Positions 21,701-33,400 of a stretch of 64,000 bases of DNA are shown one piece after another (position 1 is the stretch's first letter; each line of letters starts with the position of its first letter). Where the stretch lies: contig NC_133324.1 in NCBI RefSeq assembly GCF_042186555.1, positions 135,087,577 through 135,151,576 of the forward strand, written 5' to 3'. The DNA comes from Aquarana catesbeiana (lineage: Eukaryota; Chordata; Amphibia; Anura; Ranidae). The position numbers and the translations under genes are program-made. The notes under the pieces are model-generated. The model ran no database searches, was not told where the DNA came from, and saw only the letters and a program-made list of their open reading frames with translations.

Positions 21701-22080
21701 CTTGAAAAAATAAAGAAAACTGATAAAACCTTTGATGTTTGGATAAACCTAGGTCATTCCTCAGGTAAAAAGGTTTAAATGGCAACAATAGGCTTCCTCT
21801 TAAAAGATTAAGTCCACCATTTGCAGGAAAATAATGAATGAGCCATGATGAATGAGCCTGCAAAGAATTACAACCGTACTCAGTGGATCGTTGGTATTGC
21901 AGCCTCTTGGAGACTCTTCCTCCACACTTTGTCTGTATGGAGTTGGACGGCTACAGAAAGTGTCGGTGGATCAGCAGTAATCACTGCACTTGTGTTCCAT
22001 TGAGAACTACAAGTTCATCTGCTGCAGCGGTAGAGAGTACTTGTAGTTTATTCATTCACAGATGTCTCTGAATGATGTGG
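21701..22080. other. No recognised gene or element
   Basis: No supported coding region. Around 21890-22050 there is CG-rich unique sequence with no repeat that I recognise. Confidence 0.45.
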
Positions 22081-22280
22081 CTTAGTGGTTGGAGCCCAAC
22101 CAATTGCATATGAAGTCTTGCATGCTGTCAGAGTGGAAACCATTTTGAAGAAGGGAGTTGGGCTTTGGCACCATGTCACTTTTCTAAATATGGTCTTAAA
22201 GATGGAGTTAGCCATTAAGTTACCATGCACAGCTGCACCAGATTTTGCACTCTCTAGTTTTAGTAAATCAACCCCATGGT
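22081..22280. repeat. Interspersed repeat family A, copy 1
   Basis: The block accatgcacagctgcaccag followed by ttagtaaatcaacccc is also found at 28217-28305 (inverted), 29418-29500 and 56350-56440 (inverted). In the copy at 28217-29500 the two arms face each other, so the family is palindromic. Confidence 0.6.
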
Positions 22281-22744
22281 GCAGTAAAAATGAAAAAGTA
22301 ATTATGAGAAGATGAATGTAATTAAAGATTTGAGTCATTCCGCCTTAGAAGATATAGCTTTCATCTATGCAATAAAGCCCAACTCCAACCAGAACTTTTC
22401 TAAGGGTGCAACCTTGAGGGAAAGAAAACAGAGGACAAAACCTTGAGGATTTGGAGATTAGATGGAGATGCTAGCTGCCTTACTGACTCAGAACAAGCAT
22501 GCAGATCAGAAAGAGTGAGGTCAGAGCTCTTTAGCTGCACATTTGTTTCAGTTCAGTGACTCAGGTACTGAAGCCAGAGGATCAGTATAACAGCCAGGCA
22601 ACTAGTATTTTCTGGTCTGTAATGCCAGCATCCTTATTATTTAAGCACAAGCATCCTCATAAAGTGTTTATATATCCCAAACATTTTTTTTTCCTAATTC
22701 TAGATATTGTAGGAAGGGTTAAAACCCCCAATCAATTTATTTTT

Positions 22745-22930
22745 TGATGCTTGTGCTCTGCTGGGGAGATTTCCCTTTTCCTGGGCTAGAGCCACAACAG
22801 AAAAAATGTAAAATCTCTTCAAAATGAACAGAATTCCCATCTTAATTTTTCCTGGATAATGTCCACACTGGAAGATTTTTAAACACCTCTGGTGACAACT
22901 CAGTTTTTGGATTTCTACTCACTTTGTGTT
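22745..22930 (-). repeat. Interspersed repeat family B, copy 2
   Basis: Shares ctggggagatttccct and tggtgacaactcag with the family B copies at 12380 and, inverted, 36655. Confidence 0.5.
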
Positions 22931-23385
22931 CAATTCACTAAAGGATTCTGCATGCAATATGAAGGTCACGTGACTAATTTTTTTGGAAATATTGCATCAA
23001 AGTTAAATATCGAATGTAAGGTAAATACCGAAAAAAAAAAGATAAATCATTAAAGTCAATTCACTAAATACTACACACGTTCATTAATTATCACCTAACA
23101 GTAGGCAGTCTGTATTTTATGGATATGTAGAAAATAACAAATAAGGGGAACTCTGCACTGGCCAGTAAGTTAAAAGTATACATATGTATTAATGTGGAAA
23201 TGTTCTGCCCTGAGCTCAGGAATGAAAATAAATTGTAACATTTCACCAGATGGAGATGGTTCTGTGAATGGAGGCACCCTAGAATGTTTTCACTGTTTCA
23301 TATTTCACAGAACTAACTTCCTCTAGTGCAGTGTCAGCATGTAAAAAAAGTTTTGAAAAACTGCCCAAAATAACACAAAATTTAC
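22931..23385. other. No recognised gene or element
   Basis: AT-rich sequence. The block at 22940-23030 faintly resembles 13850-13980 (both have a gaggtaaata/ggtaaatacc motif near cacgtgac), but not enough to define a family. Confidence 0.4.
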
Positions 23386-24173
23386 CACTTGCCAACCGGG
23401 CGAAAGCCGAATGACGGCTACAGCATGTTTGGATAACTCTGGGAAGGCTTGTACAATGACATCCTCCCAGAATCACGCTCCCGCACACCCCCTGGGGCGA
23501 GCACCTGGGAATGACCGTGACTGCTAGGTTCTCGGGACCTGATGCGTCACGGATCGGGGTAAAAGGGCCAATCCCAGCGGCCTTTTACCACGTGATTGCT
23601 CCGTCCAATTGCTGTCAACAAACTGGTGTCATGTCCGGTTCTCTTCCTCCTCACACCGATCGTGAGTAGAGGAGGGTGAGGCTGCTTGAGTGTGGAGTAG
23701 TGCCAAGGTGTGCCCCATCAGAGCCCAGCAGTGCCAAGGAGTACCCATCAGTGCCCCAGCAGTGCTCTAAAGTTCCATTACAGTGCTCATCAGTAAGTGC
23801 CAGGCTGTGTAAAAGTCTCACACATGGTATCACCATAATCAGGAGGAGTAGCAGAATATATGTTGGGATGTAATTTGTGATATGCATATGCCATGTGAGA
23901 GAAATAACCTTTCATATGACAATTATGTGGAAAAAATAAAATATAAAAATCTTCATTTTGCAAAGAATTGTGGGAAAAAAATTACGTGAAAAAACTCACT
24001 ATGACTCTTACTAAATACCTTGGAATGTCTACCTTCCAAAAAGGGGTAATTTGTGGGGTATTTGTACTTTCCTGGCTTGTTAGTGTCTCAAGAAATGAAA
24101 TGGACCGTCAGTACATCAGGTGTGATCAATTTTCAATGACTGGCAACATAGCTTGTAGATTCTATAATCTTCA
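23386..24173. repeat. piggyBac-type MITE, left part
   Basis: It starts ccacttgccaaccgggcg, the TTAA-element terminus, though the flanking TTAA has decayed to tTTAc. It carries the short degenerate CAGTGCCCATCAGTGCC-type tandem (about 23695-23800) typical of these MITEs. The sequence resumes at 26286 beyond the hairpin element. Confidence 0.55.
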
Positions 24174-26285
24174 GGCCGGGTTCACACTGGTACGACACGA
24201 CAGTCTACCACTTTGGATCCGACTTTGCCCTGCGACTTGAAGCCCGACATTCGTCCAACTTCAATGAACAGGGATCCAACTTTGATCCCCGACAATACCA
24301 GGCACTGTGTCTGGTATGAATCTTTAGGGAGAACGCCACGCAAAATGTTAAAAAAAAGAACGGCATGGGTTCCCCCTCCAAGAGCATACCAGGCCCTTCG
24401 GTCTGGTATGGATTTTCAGGGGAATTCCCACGCCGAACATCCATACCAGACCCTTATCCGAGCACACAGCCCAGCAGGTCAGGAAAGGGGGTGGGGGCAA
24501 GCAAGTGCCCCCCCCCCCCGAACCGTACCAGGCCGCATGCCCTCAACATGGGGGTGTGTGTGCTTTGGGGCAGGGGGGCCCTGCGCTCCCCCACCCCAAA
24601 GCACCTTGTCCCCATGTTGATGAGGACAAGGGCCTCTTCCCGACAACCCTTGCCATTGGTTGGGGTCTGCGGGCGGGGGGCTTATTGAATTATGGAAGCT
24701 CCCTTTTAACAAGGGGGCCCCTAGATCCTGGCCCCCACCCTATGTGAATGAGTATGGGGTACATTGTACCCCTACCCATTCACCTAACAAAATGTCAAAA
24801 ATAAAACACATTACACATATTTTTAAAGTAATTTATTAAGGCAGCTTCATCGTCTCTTCCGATCTCTTCTCTCCGGCTCTTCTGCCTCCTCCGCTGACGT
24901 CTTCTGCTGGCTCTTCACCCCTCTCTGGGTCTTCTCTGCTCTCTGCTGATGTCTTCTAGCCCTCTCCGGTTCTTCTCCTTCTGTCCGCTGTCTTCTGCCT
25001 CTGCTGGGTCTTCTCCGCTATCTTCTCGCTCTTTTGCCGGGTCTTCTCCGCTGTCTTCTTCCTCTGTTCTTCCGATGTTGACGCAACTCTCTCTCTCGCT
25101 CTAATGCTGGGTGCGCGGTGTGCCACTACTTATATTGGCATGGGGCGGGGTCAAAGGAGGCCCGCCCCTTATGACGTCACTGCCCATCATGCCCCGGGCG
25201 GTGACATAAGGGGTGGGGCCTCTGGATGATGACATAAGGGGCGGGGCCTCCGGATGACGTCAAATGGTGACCCAAGCCCCATGAAAATATAAGTAGTGGC
25301 ACACCGCGCACCTGGCATTAGAGCGGGAGAGAGCGACCAGTCAACATCGGAAGAACAGAGGGAGAAGACAGCAGAGCAGACCCAGCAAAAGAGTGAGAAG
25401 ATAGCGGAGAAGACCCAGCAGAGGCAGAAGACAGCAGACAGAGGGAGAAAAACCGGAGAGCGGAGAAGACCTGGTGAGGGGAGAAGAGTCGGCAGAAGAC
25501 GTCAGCGTAGGAGGCAGAAGAGCCGGAGAGAAGAGATCGGAAGAGAAGACGGAGCTGCCTTAATAAATGACTTTAAAAATATATGTAATGTGTTTTATTA
25601 TTGACACTATTTTTAGGTGAATGGGTAGGGGTACAATGTACCCCATACTCATTCACATAGGGTGGGGGCCCCCTTGTTAAAGGGGGCTTCCATATTCCGA
25701 TAAGCCTCCCGCCCGCAGACCCCGACAACCAACGGCCAGGGTTGTCGGGAAGAGGCCCTTGTCCTCATCAACATGGGGACAACGTGCTTTGGGGTGGGGG
25801 GGCGCAGGGCCCCCCCTGCCCCAAAGCACCCGCCCCCATGTTGAGGGCATGCGGCCTGGTACGGTTCAGGAGGGGGGGCACTCGCTCGTCCCCACCCCCT
25901 TTCCTGACCTGCTGGGCTGTGTGCTCGGATAAGGGTCTGGCATGGAGGTTCCCCTTAAAATCCATACCAGACCAAAGGGCCTGGTATGCTCTTGGAGGGG
26001 TAACCCGTGCCAGTATTTTTTTTAAATTTGGCGTGGAGTTCCCCTTTAAGAATTTCAGAGCACAAGTCACATGCCAAAGTCGGGTCAGTCAAGATGGCGA
26101 TCCAACTTTGCTCCGACTTCAGTGATATTCAATGGGCTGAAGTAGGATCAAAGTCAGACCAAAGTAGTGCAGGGAGAATTTTCAAAGTCAGACCGACTTG
26201 TGTCAGACCTGTTAAGACGGTTCCCACGTCATGCGACATGAGCTCCCAATGTCGGATCGTTTGTTGTACCAGCGTGAACCTGGCC
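24174..26285. mobile_element. 2.1-kb snap-back (hairpin) element, Harbinger-like
   Basis: Both ends share ggccgggttcacactggtac (right end inverted: ggccaggttcacgctggtac). The two arms, about 24174-25150 and 25290-26285, are inverted copies over roughly 1 kb each, around a GC-rich centre with aaggggcggggcctc repeats. Each arm holds a low-complexity tract built from gaagac/gtcttc units. The 3-bp flanks are tca and tta, close to the TWA duplication of Harbinger elements. No transposase is present. Confidence 0.8.
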
Positions 26286-26570
26286 TTACACAGACCAAAT
26301 AATATGCACTGATTTTGGTTACTTTTACCAAAGATATGTAGCAGTATAAATTTTGGCCAAAATTTATGAAGAAAAATTACTAATTTTCAAAATGTTATAA
26401 CAAACGAAGAAAGATGCTTTTTTTTTACAAAAAAGTGACAGATATTGCAAAACAAATTATGAATGCATTTGGCAAATAACATGTTTTTTTAGTGAACTGA
26501 CTACTTTTGAAATAAATACTCTGTTATTTTTACTCAAAAATATACGCAGTATTTATCTAAGTAAAGTGAC
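26286..26570. repeat. piggyBac-type MITE, right part
   Basis: The block accaaagatatgtagcagta and its flanks belong to the 3' side of TTAA-type MITEs (compare 31760 and 36300). It is the continuation of 23386-24173 on the other side of the hairpin element. Confidence 0.5.
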
Positions 26571-26914
26571 CCCTTTGTCTCAGTGACAATGGTAAACCAG
26601 GACAAATAGAAAGGTGAATCTTCTCAATGGTGACACAGTTCTAACCCTTCTCTATCCAAAATTGAAAGGAATAAAGCATCTGTATACACTTTATAAGGGA
26701 ATCAGTCAGGACAGATTTCATGCAGGATTTGGGGGTGGTCTTCCCCATCCTTGAATCAATGACTGAAAGCACTGTGTACATGTCAGGTTTTAGGAAATAC
26801 TCTGCTGACGTTCGTATTGTTTCAGTATATTGAACATTTTGATATCTTCTAACCAAGGTCAGTGTCTACAGTTTCCTGTCCACATCACCTGGTACACAGC
26901 ACAAACAAGCAGAT
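26571..26914. other. Family B repeat scrap and unique sequence
   Basis: 26580-26660 shares aggacaaatag and aggtgaatc with family B copies. The remainder, to the hint2 3' end, shows nothing recognisable. Confidence 0.4.
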
Positions 26915-26932
26915 AATAATTGCTGCATGTAG

Positions 26933-26938
26933 TTTATT
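26933..26938 (-). promoter_or_regulatory. hint2 poly(A) signal
   Basis: On the minus strand AATAAA lies 80 bases after the hint2 stop codon, in ccaataaactacatg. Cleavage would fall near 26910-26920. It gives a very short 3' UTR. Confidence 0.65.
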
Positions 26939-27017
26939 GGTTGCATACACCCTAGTTGATCTGTATAGAAATTAGCCCCCTTTTTTGTCTTCTACTCCCT
27001 CCAGCTCTGGGCAGAGA

Positions 27018-27109
27018 TTATCCTGGAGGCCAGCCCATCTGTCGTCCGCCAATTACATGCACGTGAAGGTGATAGACAGACTGTGCCCCCTGCTTCCCAT
27101 CATTGATCA
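27018..27109 (-). CDS. hint2: hint2 coding exon 5 (histidine triad)
   Basis: 92 nt including the TAA at 27020-27018. Acceptor ttgcag/TG. It encodes INDGKQGAQSVYHLHVHV, then IGGRQMGWPPG. The H-x-H-x-H of the active site is complete. Confidence 0.95.
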
Positions 27110-30100
27110 CTGCAAGAGAAAACAACAGTGAGGGATGGTATGAGACACATGAATCAGGGGGGGACAGGCGCTATGGCAGGACAGAGACTTAGGACAACAT
27201 AGGAAGGTCTACAAACAGGAGACATATCCTTCCAGCTATGATAGTGCCATGTAAGGGGAAAGGGATTAAGGGCATGGACAAAATAAATGAAAATGAGTAA
27301 AACAAAAAAAAAGTTCCCCTGCACTCTGCCCACATAGCCAGCACAGTGATCCGGTCTACTTTTTATATAAAAATAAAGATTTTTGTTGTCATTTTCAAAC
27401 AATGTTCAGCCAAAGTACCTAAAGTCATTTGTATAGCACATAACATAGGACAGTTCACCTTAGAGGTAGCCCCTCCACCTGGATTTGAATTCCACTTTTT
27501 TTATTGTAGTGTTAGAATGAGGATATTGTCTGGATACTGTGCTGGATATCAGGATAGATTGCTGAGGAGCATCTATGAATTGCCCAGCCATGAGTGCCTT
27601 ACCACTGACACTTTTATACTGGTTTTATTGGCTGCTACTTCTTTCCTGACAAAAAAGTAACAAATAAGATAGAAAGTTCACTTTTGTGGTTAACACCAAG
27701 TTACATCCGTGCTTGAATGAAGGGGCAGGTGAAGTAAGTTACCTGGGGAGCTGCAGAGGGCTTTGCACTATGTTTGCTGGTTGATTTAGGTGCACACTCA
27801 TACATACATGGCATTACATGACCAGGTTACCAGGTCAGCCTTTCCTTCCCTGTACTGAGGCTAAGATTATAAGATACAATGATTGCACTACTTGCCAAAC
27901 ACGAAGCGTACCAGCATTGATAAAAGGGCAACATTTTTATTACTGTCTGTGTGTCCTCTTAGCCAGTTTTTTTTGTTCAAGAAGATGCAGAGCTCAGAGG
28001 ATCTCACCCCTTTACACCAGTGTTTTTTCAATCTGGGTGGTGTGAAGAGTCCTCAGGGGTTCCGCAGCAACAGCCCGATCTAAGGGATCCTCTGTTAGCT
28101 CCTGTGCTACAATGGGCAGAGAGCAATGTAAAGTCCTGTGTACAGAAGAGGCAGAGAGCTCATCTCGCACCTCCTGCTCTTTGCTCCCCTCTGTACTCTT
28201 ACTGACGCGTGGGGTTTGGATTTTCTAAAACTGTTGCACACTAAATCCGGTGCAGCTGTGCATAGTAACCAAACAGCCTCTAGGTTTTAATGCAGGGTGG
28301 CTAAAAAACAATGATTTTTTTTTTAAATCTGATTTTTTTTATCTAGCTTGGATTTTTTTGATTTTTATCAAATTTATTTTAATAAAATGCTTTTATAGTA
28401 AAAATGTATCTAAAGATCATTTTATATTTAAGATACATTAATAATTTTGTTTATTCAGCATGAAATGGAGCTTAGTTATGTAGCATGAGGCTGTATATTC
28501 TGCCATATTTACATTTTCGTAAACTCATTCAATGAATCCAAGCTCTGCAAGCTGAGATAACATGCACTGCATTGATGCATTCACTAAATTTCACAGTAAC
28601 CATGAGATAAAACAAAGTTCAGGAATATTCCTTTATCCCATTGTTTTGCAAATCTATGTACACTACAAACTGTATGATTGAATTGGTTCTGATATCGCTG
28701 TTTTACTAACCTGACAGCTTGTTATGCTAAATAGGAAAACTTCATTTTGTTTGCAATTATTAAAGATTCTAACTACCAGCAAGAATAAGTCCTTACATTT
28801 AAAGAGCACCTGTCATTTCAGATCCATCATGGAAGCGCCTGTTAGCGGGCATCCACTCACCTGCTGCTGCCACATCCCTCACCTTGTTGTGTCACTGCCT
28901 CATCACCAGCCTTTCCATTAAAGTAAATGGGAACAGTCGGTGAGTCAACAGAGGGTCAGAGGTGGAGCCACTGCGGGACAGAGATGACAGTTGCTCTTTA
29001 AAAATTATGATTTAAATCAAGGTCATTTAAATTAAATCCACCCTGTTTTAATGTCAAAGCTTAAGGGCCCCTTATCCATGGGGCAGACTGTGTTATGATC
29101 AGCAGGGGATGTGTCCGCTGGTCAGAGCAGGTGTATGACAGGTCCATGTCTGCTCAGTTTATGCAGAGCAAACACAGACCAAGCCCACTCTATTCTATGG
29201 TCTGGCAGGTGTAAACAAACTCCGCTGTCTGTTTACATCTGACTGCCCTCTGATCCGCCTGGACAGAAGGGGATAGATTGGATTGGAGGTAGGCGAGCAT
29301 TAATGGACAAGTCTGTTTATACCCGCCAGTCCATAGGAGTGAAGGACGGGTACGGTCCGATCCCCCGGAAAAACTGACAGGCACATCTGATCATGTGAAA
29401 GGGGCCTTAACTGAACAAGCTGAAGTTAGAAGCTGATTGGTTACCATGCACAACTGCACCAGATTCTGTGTGCTCCAGTTTTAGTAAAGCAACACCAAAG
29501 ACTCTGAATCCTCTAAAGGAGCTGGCACTAATATGACTGCATCAATTTCATTGTGAGCTGTTGGAGGTGGTCCTCCTTCTTGATAGCAATATATTGTTAC
29601 ATTTCCATTATTTTATCCCCCCCCCCCCCCCCCCAAGCCATGCCATATCCAGGACTCAGAACCAATTTGAAGTTTTTATGTCATATCCAGCACTCACCAA
29701 TCCTGTAGCCCTGAGTCAGCCCCTCCTTCTGTGCCAGGTGACTGGCTGTGACCAGCAAGTGACCCAGGAGCTATGGAGAAAAGACAGAACAGTAATTGCC
29801 TCCTGCCAGGCTCACATTTCTGTGACCACTACTCCTGCAGCACCACACGGCGAGGCCGGTGAATGTAACCAGGGGATATAACTAGACCATTCCCCACTCC
29901 AATCAGTTAGCATTCACCTTTTATTCCCTGGGAAACAGGGCAACAGTTCCATGGTAGTTTCTGTTACTGTAGTTTGGATAAATCAGCAATTATCTATGGC
30001 ATGCCCCAAAGCAGTGTGGTGTACAGTGTGTACCAGCCGACATTTCTGACATCAGATCTGACTGCGGTATGGCAGTGCTGGGCCCCCTTCAGTGGCTCTG

Positions 30101-30428
30101 CATTACCTGTGTGTCACCCACTGTCACTTCACTTATTCTTGCAATCGGTTTCCTGGGGATGACAAGGAAATGCACAGGTCCCTGCGGGGACACATCCCGG
30201 AATGCTAAACACTGCAAAAGAAAAAGCAGGCTGTCAGTGGGTGAAGCAATACTACCAAGGCTCCCATGATAGTCTGCGCTGCGTTACCTGTTCATCTTCA
30301 TAGATGATATCTGCTGGGATGGAACGGTCGATGATCCGGGAGAAAATAGTGACCGAATTACTCTGCGCTTTCTGTGCTCTCTGCACCTCGTCACTGCCAA
30401 CTCCGTGACTGGCGCAATATGGACGCTA

Positions 30429-30466
<38 letters not shown>

Positions 30467-33400
30467 AATCAGGAAACATCAAAGTGGGGCAATGTGTTAC
30501 CTGAATTCACTGTCAGTACAATGTCTACGCAAGCGGAAGGCGTGAGTACTCCCTGCTGGCAGTTGTGTGGTCAATCCTCCCCACTGTCAGTGTCCTCGGA
30601 GCCGATGCTCCTTTTTCTGAGCCCCACTAAAGCTGGCCATAAATAGATCAAAATTTGGCCAGTTCAGTATGGATCGGACAAATTTTGTTCTGTGTGTGGC
30701 CATCCCTGCTCGATATCAACTGTTTTGTTGATTTTTATCAAAGAAGAATGTTGGAAGCTTTTCTCGATTGACAGCTGCAGCCACCAATTAATATATTCTG
30801 ACAGCTTTGGATCCTGGGAGGAAGGATTCCTCCATTCACACAAACGCAGTCTGTTAGTTAATATTTTCGTTAAGCTTACTTGCTGAACAAAAAAAACTGT
30901 CTATGGCCAGCTTAAGGGATGGTAAAGTTTGAAAAAATGTAAATTAACCTGTCCTCTCTTACAAGTCATTAACGCTGTGTTTTTGGCTCTCAAGAGTAAG
31001 CATAAAGCGGAACTTCAGTCATTTTTTTTAACTTTCCATCTATTAAACCCTCTGCCCTTGTTGTTTTAACTTTGGATAGTAAAACATTTTATTTTCTGCC
31101 AGTAAATACCTTATACAGCCCACTTCCTGTTTCTTGTCTGGTCATTAGTCTAGGCTTATGACATCATGCACAGCTCTCACTCTCGTGACAGTTTGCCAGG
31201 AAGGGCCAATGAAAGCTTAAGAGCTGGAGGTGTGTGTCTGTGTAAATCCAGGAAGTGAACAAGCAGCAGCTTCAGCTGCCCACAGTTAAAATGGCTGCAG
31301 CATGTTCGGCAAGTACAGAATCACAGTAAATAAAAATAATATGCAAAGTGGTTGGAGGGAAGCTTTCAAATGGCAAATATGTTTTATTACAATTTATGTG
31401 AGCAGGCTGCAGTTCCCCTTTAATGACTCCTTAGGGAAGACAGGGACACTTTAACCACTTCAGCCCCGGTAGATTTTACCCCCTTCCTGACCAGAGCACT
31501 TTTTGTGATTCAGCACTGCTTTGACAATTGCGCGGTCGTGCGACGTTGCACCCAAACAAAATTGACGTCCTTTTTTTCTCACAAATAGAGCTTTCTTTTG
31601 GTGGTATTTGATCACCCACGCGTTTTTTATTTTTTGCGCTATAAACAAAAAAAGCATCAATTTTGAAAAAAACGCATTATTTTTTACTATAATAAATACC
31701 CCCCAAAAATATATTAAAAAAACAATTTTTTCCTCAGTTTAGGCCGATATGTATTCATCTACATATTTTTGGTAAAAAAATTGCAATACGCATATACTGA
31801 TTGGTTTGCGCAAAAGTTATAGCGTCTAGAAAATAGGGGATATTTTTATGGCATTTTTATTTTTAATTTTTTTTTTTTAATAGTAATGGCGGCGATCTGC
31901 GATTTTTACCAGGACTGTGACATTATGGCGGACACATCGGACACTTTTGACACCATTGTCATTTATACAGCGATCAGTGCTATAAAAATGCACTGATTAC
32001 TGTGTAAATGACACTGGCAGTGACTGAGTTAACCACTGGGGGTGATGAGGGGTTAAGTGTGTCCTAGGAGGTGATTCTAACTGTGGGGGGGGGTGAGCTT
32101 CAAGTCACATGACAGCGATCACCACTCCTGATAACAGGGAGTAGTGATCTCTGTCATGACACAAGCCAGAACGGGGAAATGCGTTGTTTACATAGGCACT
32201 TCCCCGTTCTGAGGCTCCGTGACACGATTTCTGGGAGACTGGGGGCATGGTCATGCTGTACGCGGCGGTAGCGCGCCTCTTAAAGGGGACGTACAGGTAT
32301 GCCCATTTGACCACCGCTGTCATTGTGCCGACGTATATCAACGTGCAGCGGTCGGCAAGTGGTTAAAGTGAACCTGTAAGTACAGCAGAAACTACAAAAT
32401 GGCTATTGGGGAGGGAACAGATTCCTCCTCTGTGGGCTTTAAAACTCAGAGCGTGTACACTATGCAAATATTTACCAAAAAAATATATACCTTAATTTTG
32501 CATTCTCCTACTTTAAATACATACAGTATCTCACAAAAGTGAGTACACCCCTCACATTTTTGTAAATATCTTATTATAATTTTTCATGTGATAACACTGA
32601 AGAAATGACACTTTGCTACAATGTAAAGTAGTGAGTGTACAGCTTGTATAACAGTGTAAATTTGCTGTCCCCTCAAAATAACTCAACACACAGCCATTAA
32701 TGTCTAAACTGCTGGCAACACAAGTGAGTACACCCCAAGTGAAAATGTCCAAATTGGGCCCAATTAGCCATTTTTCCTCCCTGGTGTCATGTGACTTGTT
32801 AGTGTTACAAGGTCTCAGGTGTGAATGGGGAGCAGGTGTGTTAAATTTGGTGTTAACATTCTCACCCTCTCATACTGGTCACTGGAAGTTCAACATGGAA
32901 GCTCATGACAAAGAACTCTCTGAGGATCTGAAAAAAAGAATTGTTGCTCTACATAAAGATGGCCTAGGCTATATAACTGAGCTGCAGCACGGTGGCCAAG
33001 ACCATACAGCGGTTTAACAGGACAGGTTCCACTCAGAACAGGTCAGGAAGTTGAGTGCACATGCTCATTGTTATATCAAGATGTTGTCTTTGGGAAATAG
33101 ACATATGAGTGCTACCAGCACTGCTGCAGAGGTTGAAGGGGTGGGGGGTCAGTCTGTCAGTGCTCAGACCATACACCGCACACTGCATCAAATCGTTCTG
33201 CATGGCTGTCCTCCCAGAAGGAAGCCTCTTCTAAAAGTGATGCACAAGAAAGCCCGCAAACAGTTTGCTGAAGACAAGCAGACTAAGGACATGGATTACT
33301 GGAACCATGTCCTGTGGTCTGATGAGACCAAGATAAACTTATTTGGTTTAGATGGTGTCAAGTGTGTGTGACGACAACCAGGTGAGGAGTACAAAGACAA

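Larger units (their letters stand above)
28217..29500. repeat. Palindromic repeat family A, split by two insertions
   Basis: Left arm 28217-28292 (ctaaaactgttgcacac ... aaccaaacagcctctaggtt) faces right arm 29411-29495 (agaagctgattggttaccat ... ctccagttttagtaaagc). Removing the elements at 28293-29045 and 29065-29406 brings the arms together. The family has other copies at 22081 and 56350. Confidence 0.7.

Noticed and set aside
24365..24747. Pro/Gly-rich frames
   Set aside because: They lie in the hairpin element's GC-rich arm and have mirror images in the other arm.
25296..25604. Open frame of 102 codons, very rich in Arg, Glu and Lys
   Set aside because: It is a translation of the gaagac low-complexity tract in one arm of the hairpin element; the other arm gives the complementary tract.
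28015..28205. Possible extra exon in hint2 intron 4
   Set aside because: No acceptor/donor pair in frame with hint2; all five exons already join without gaps to give a full HIT protein.
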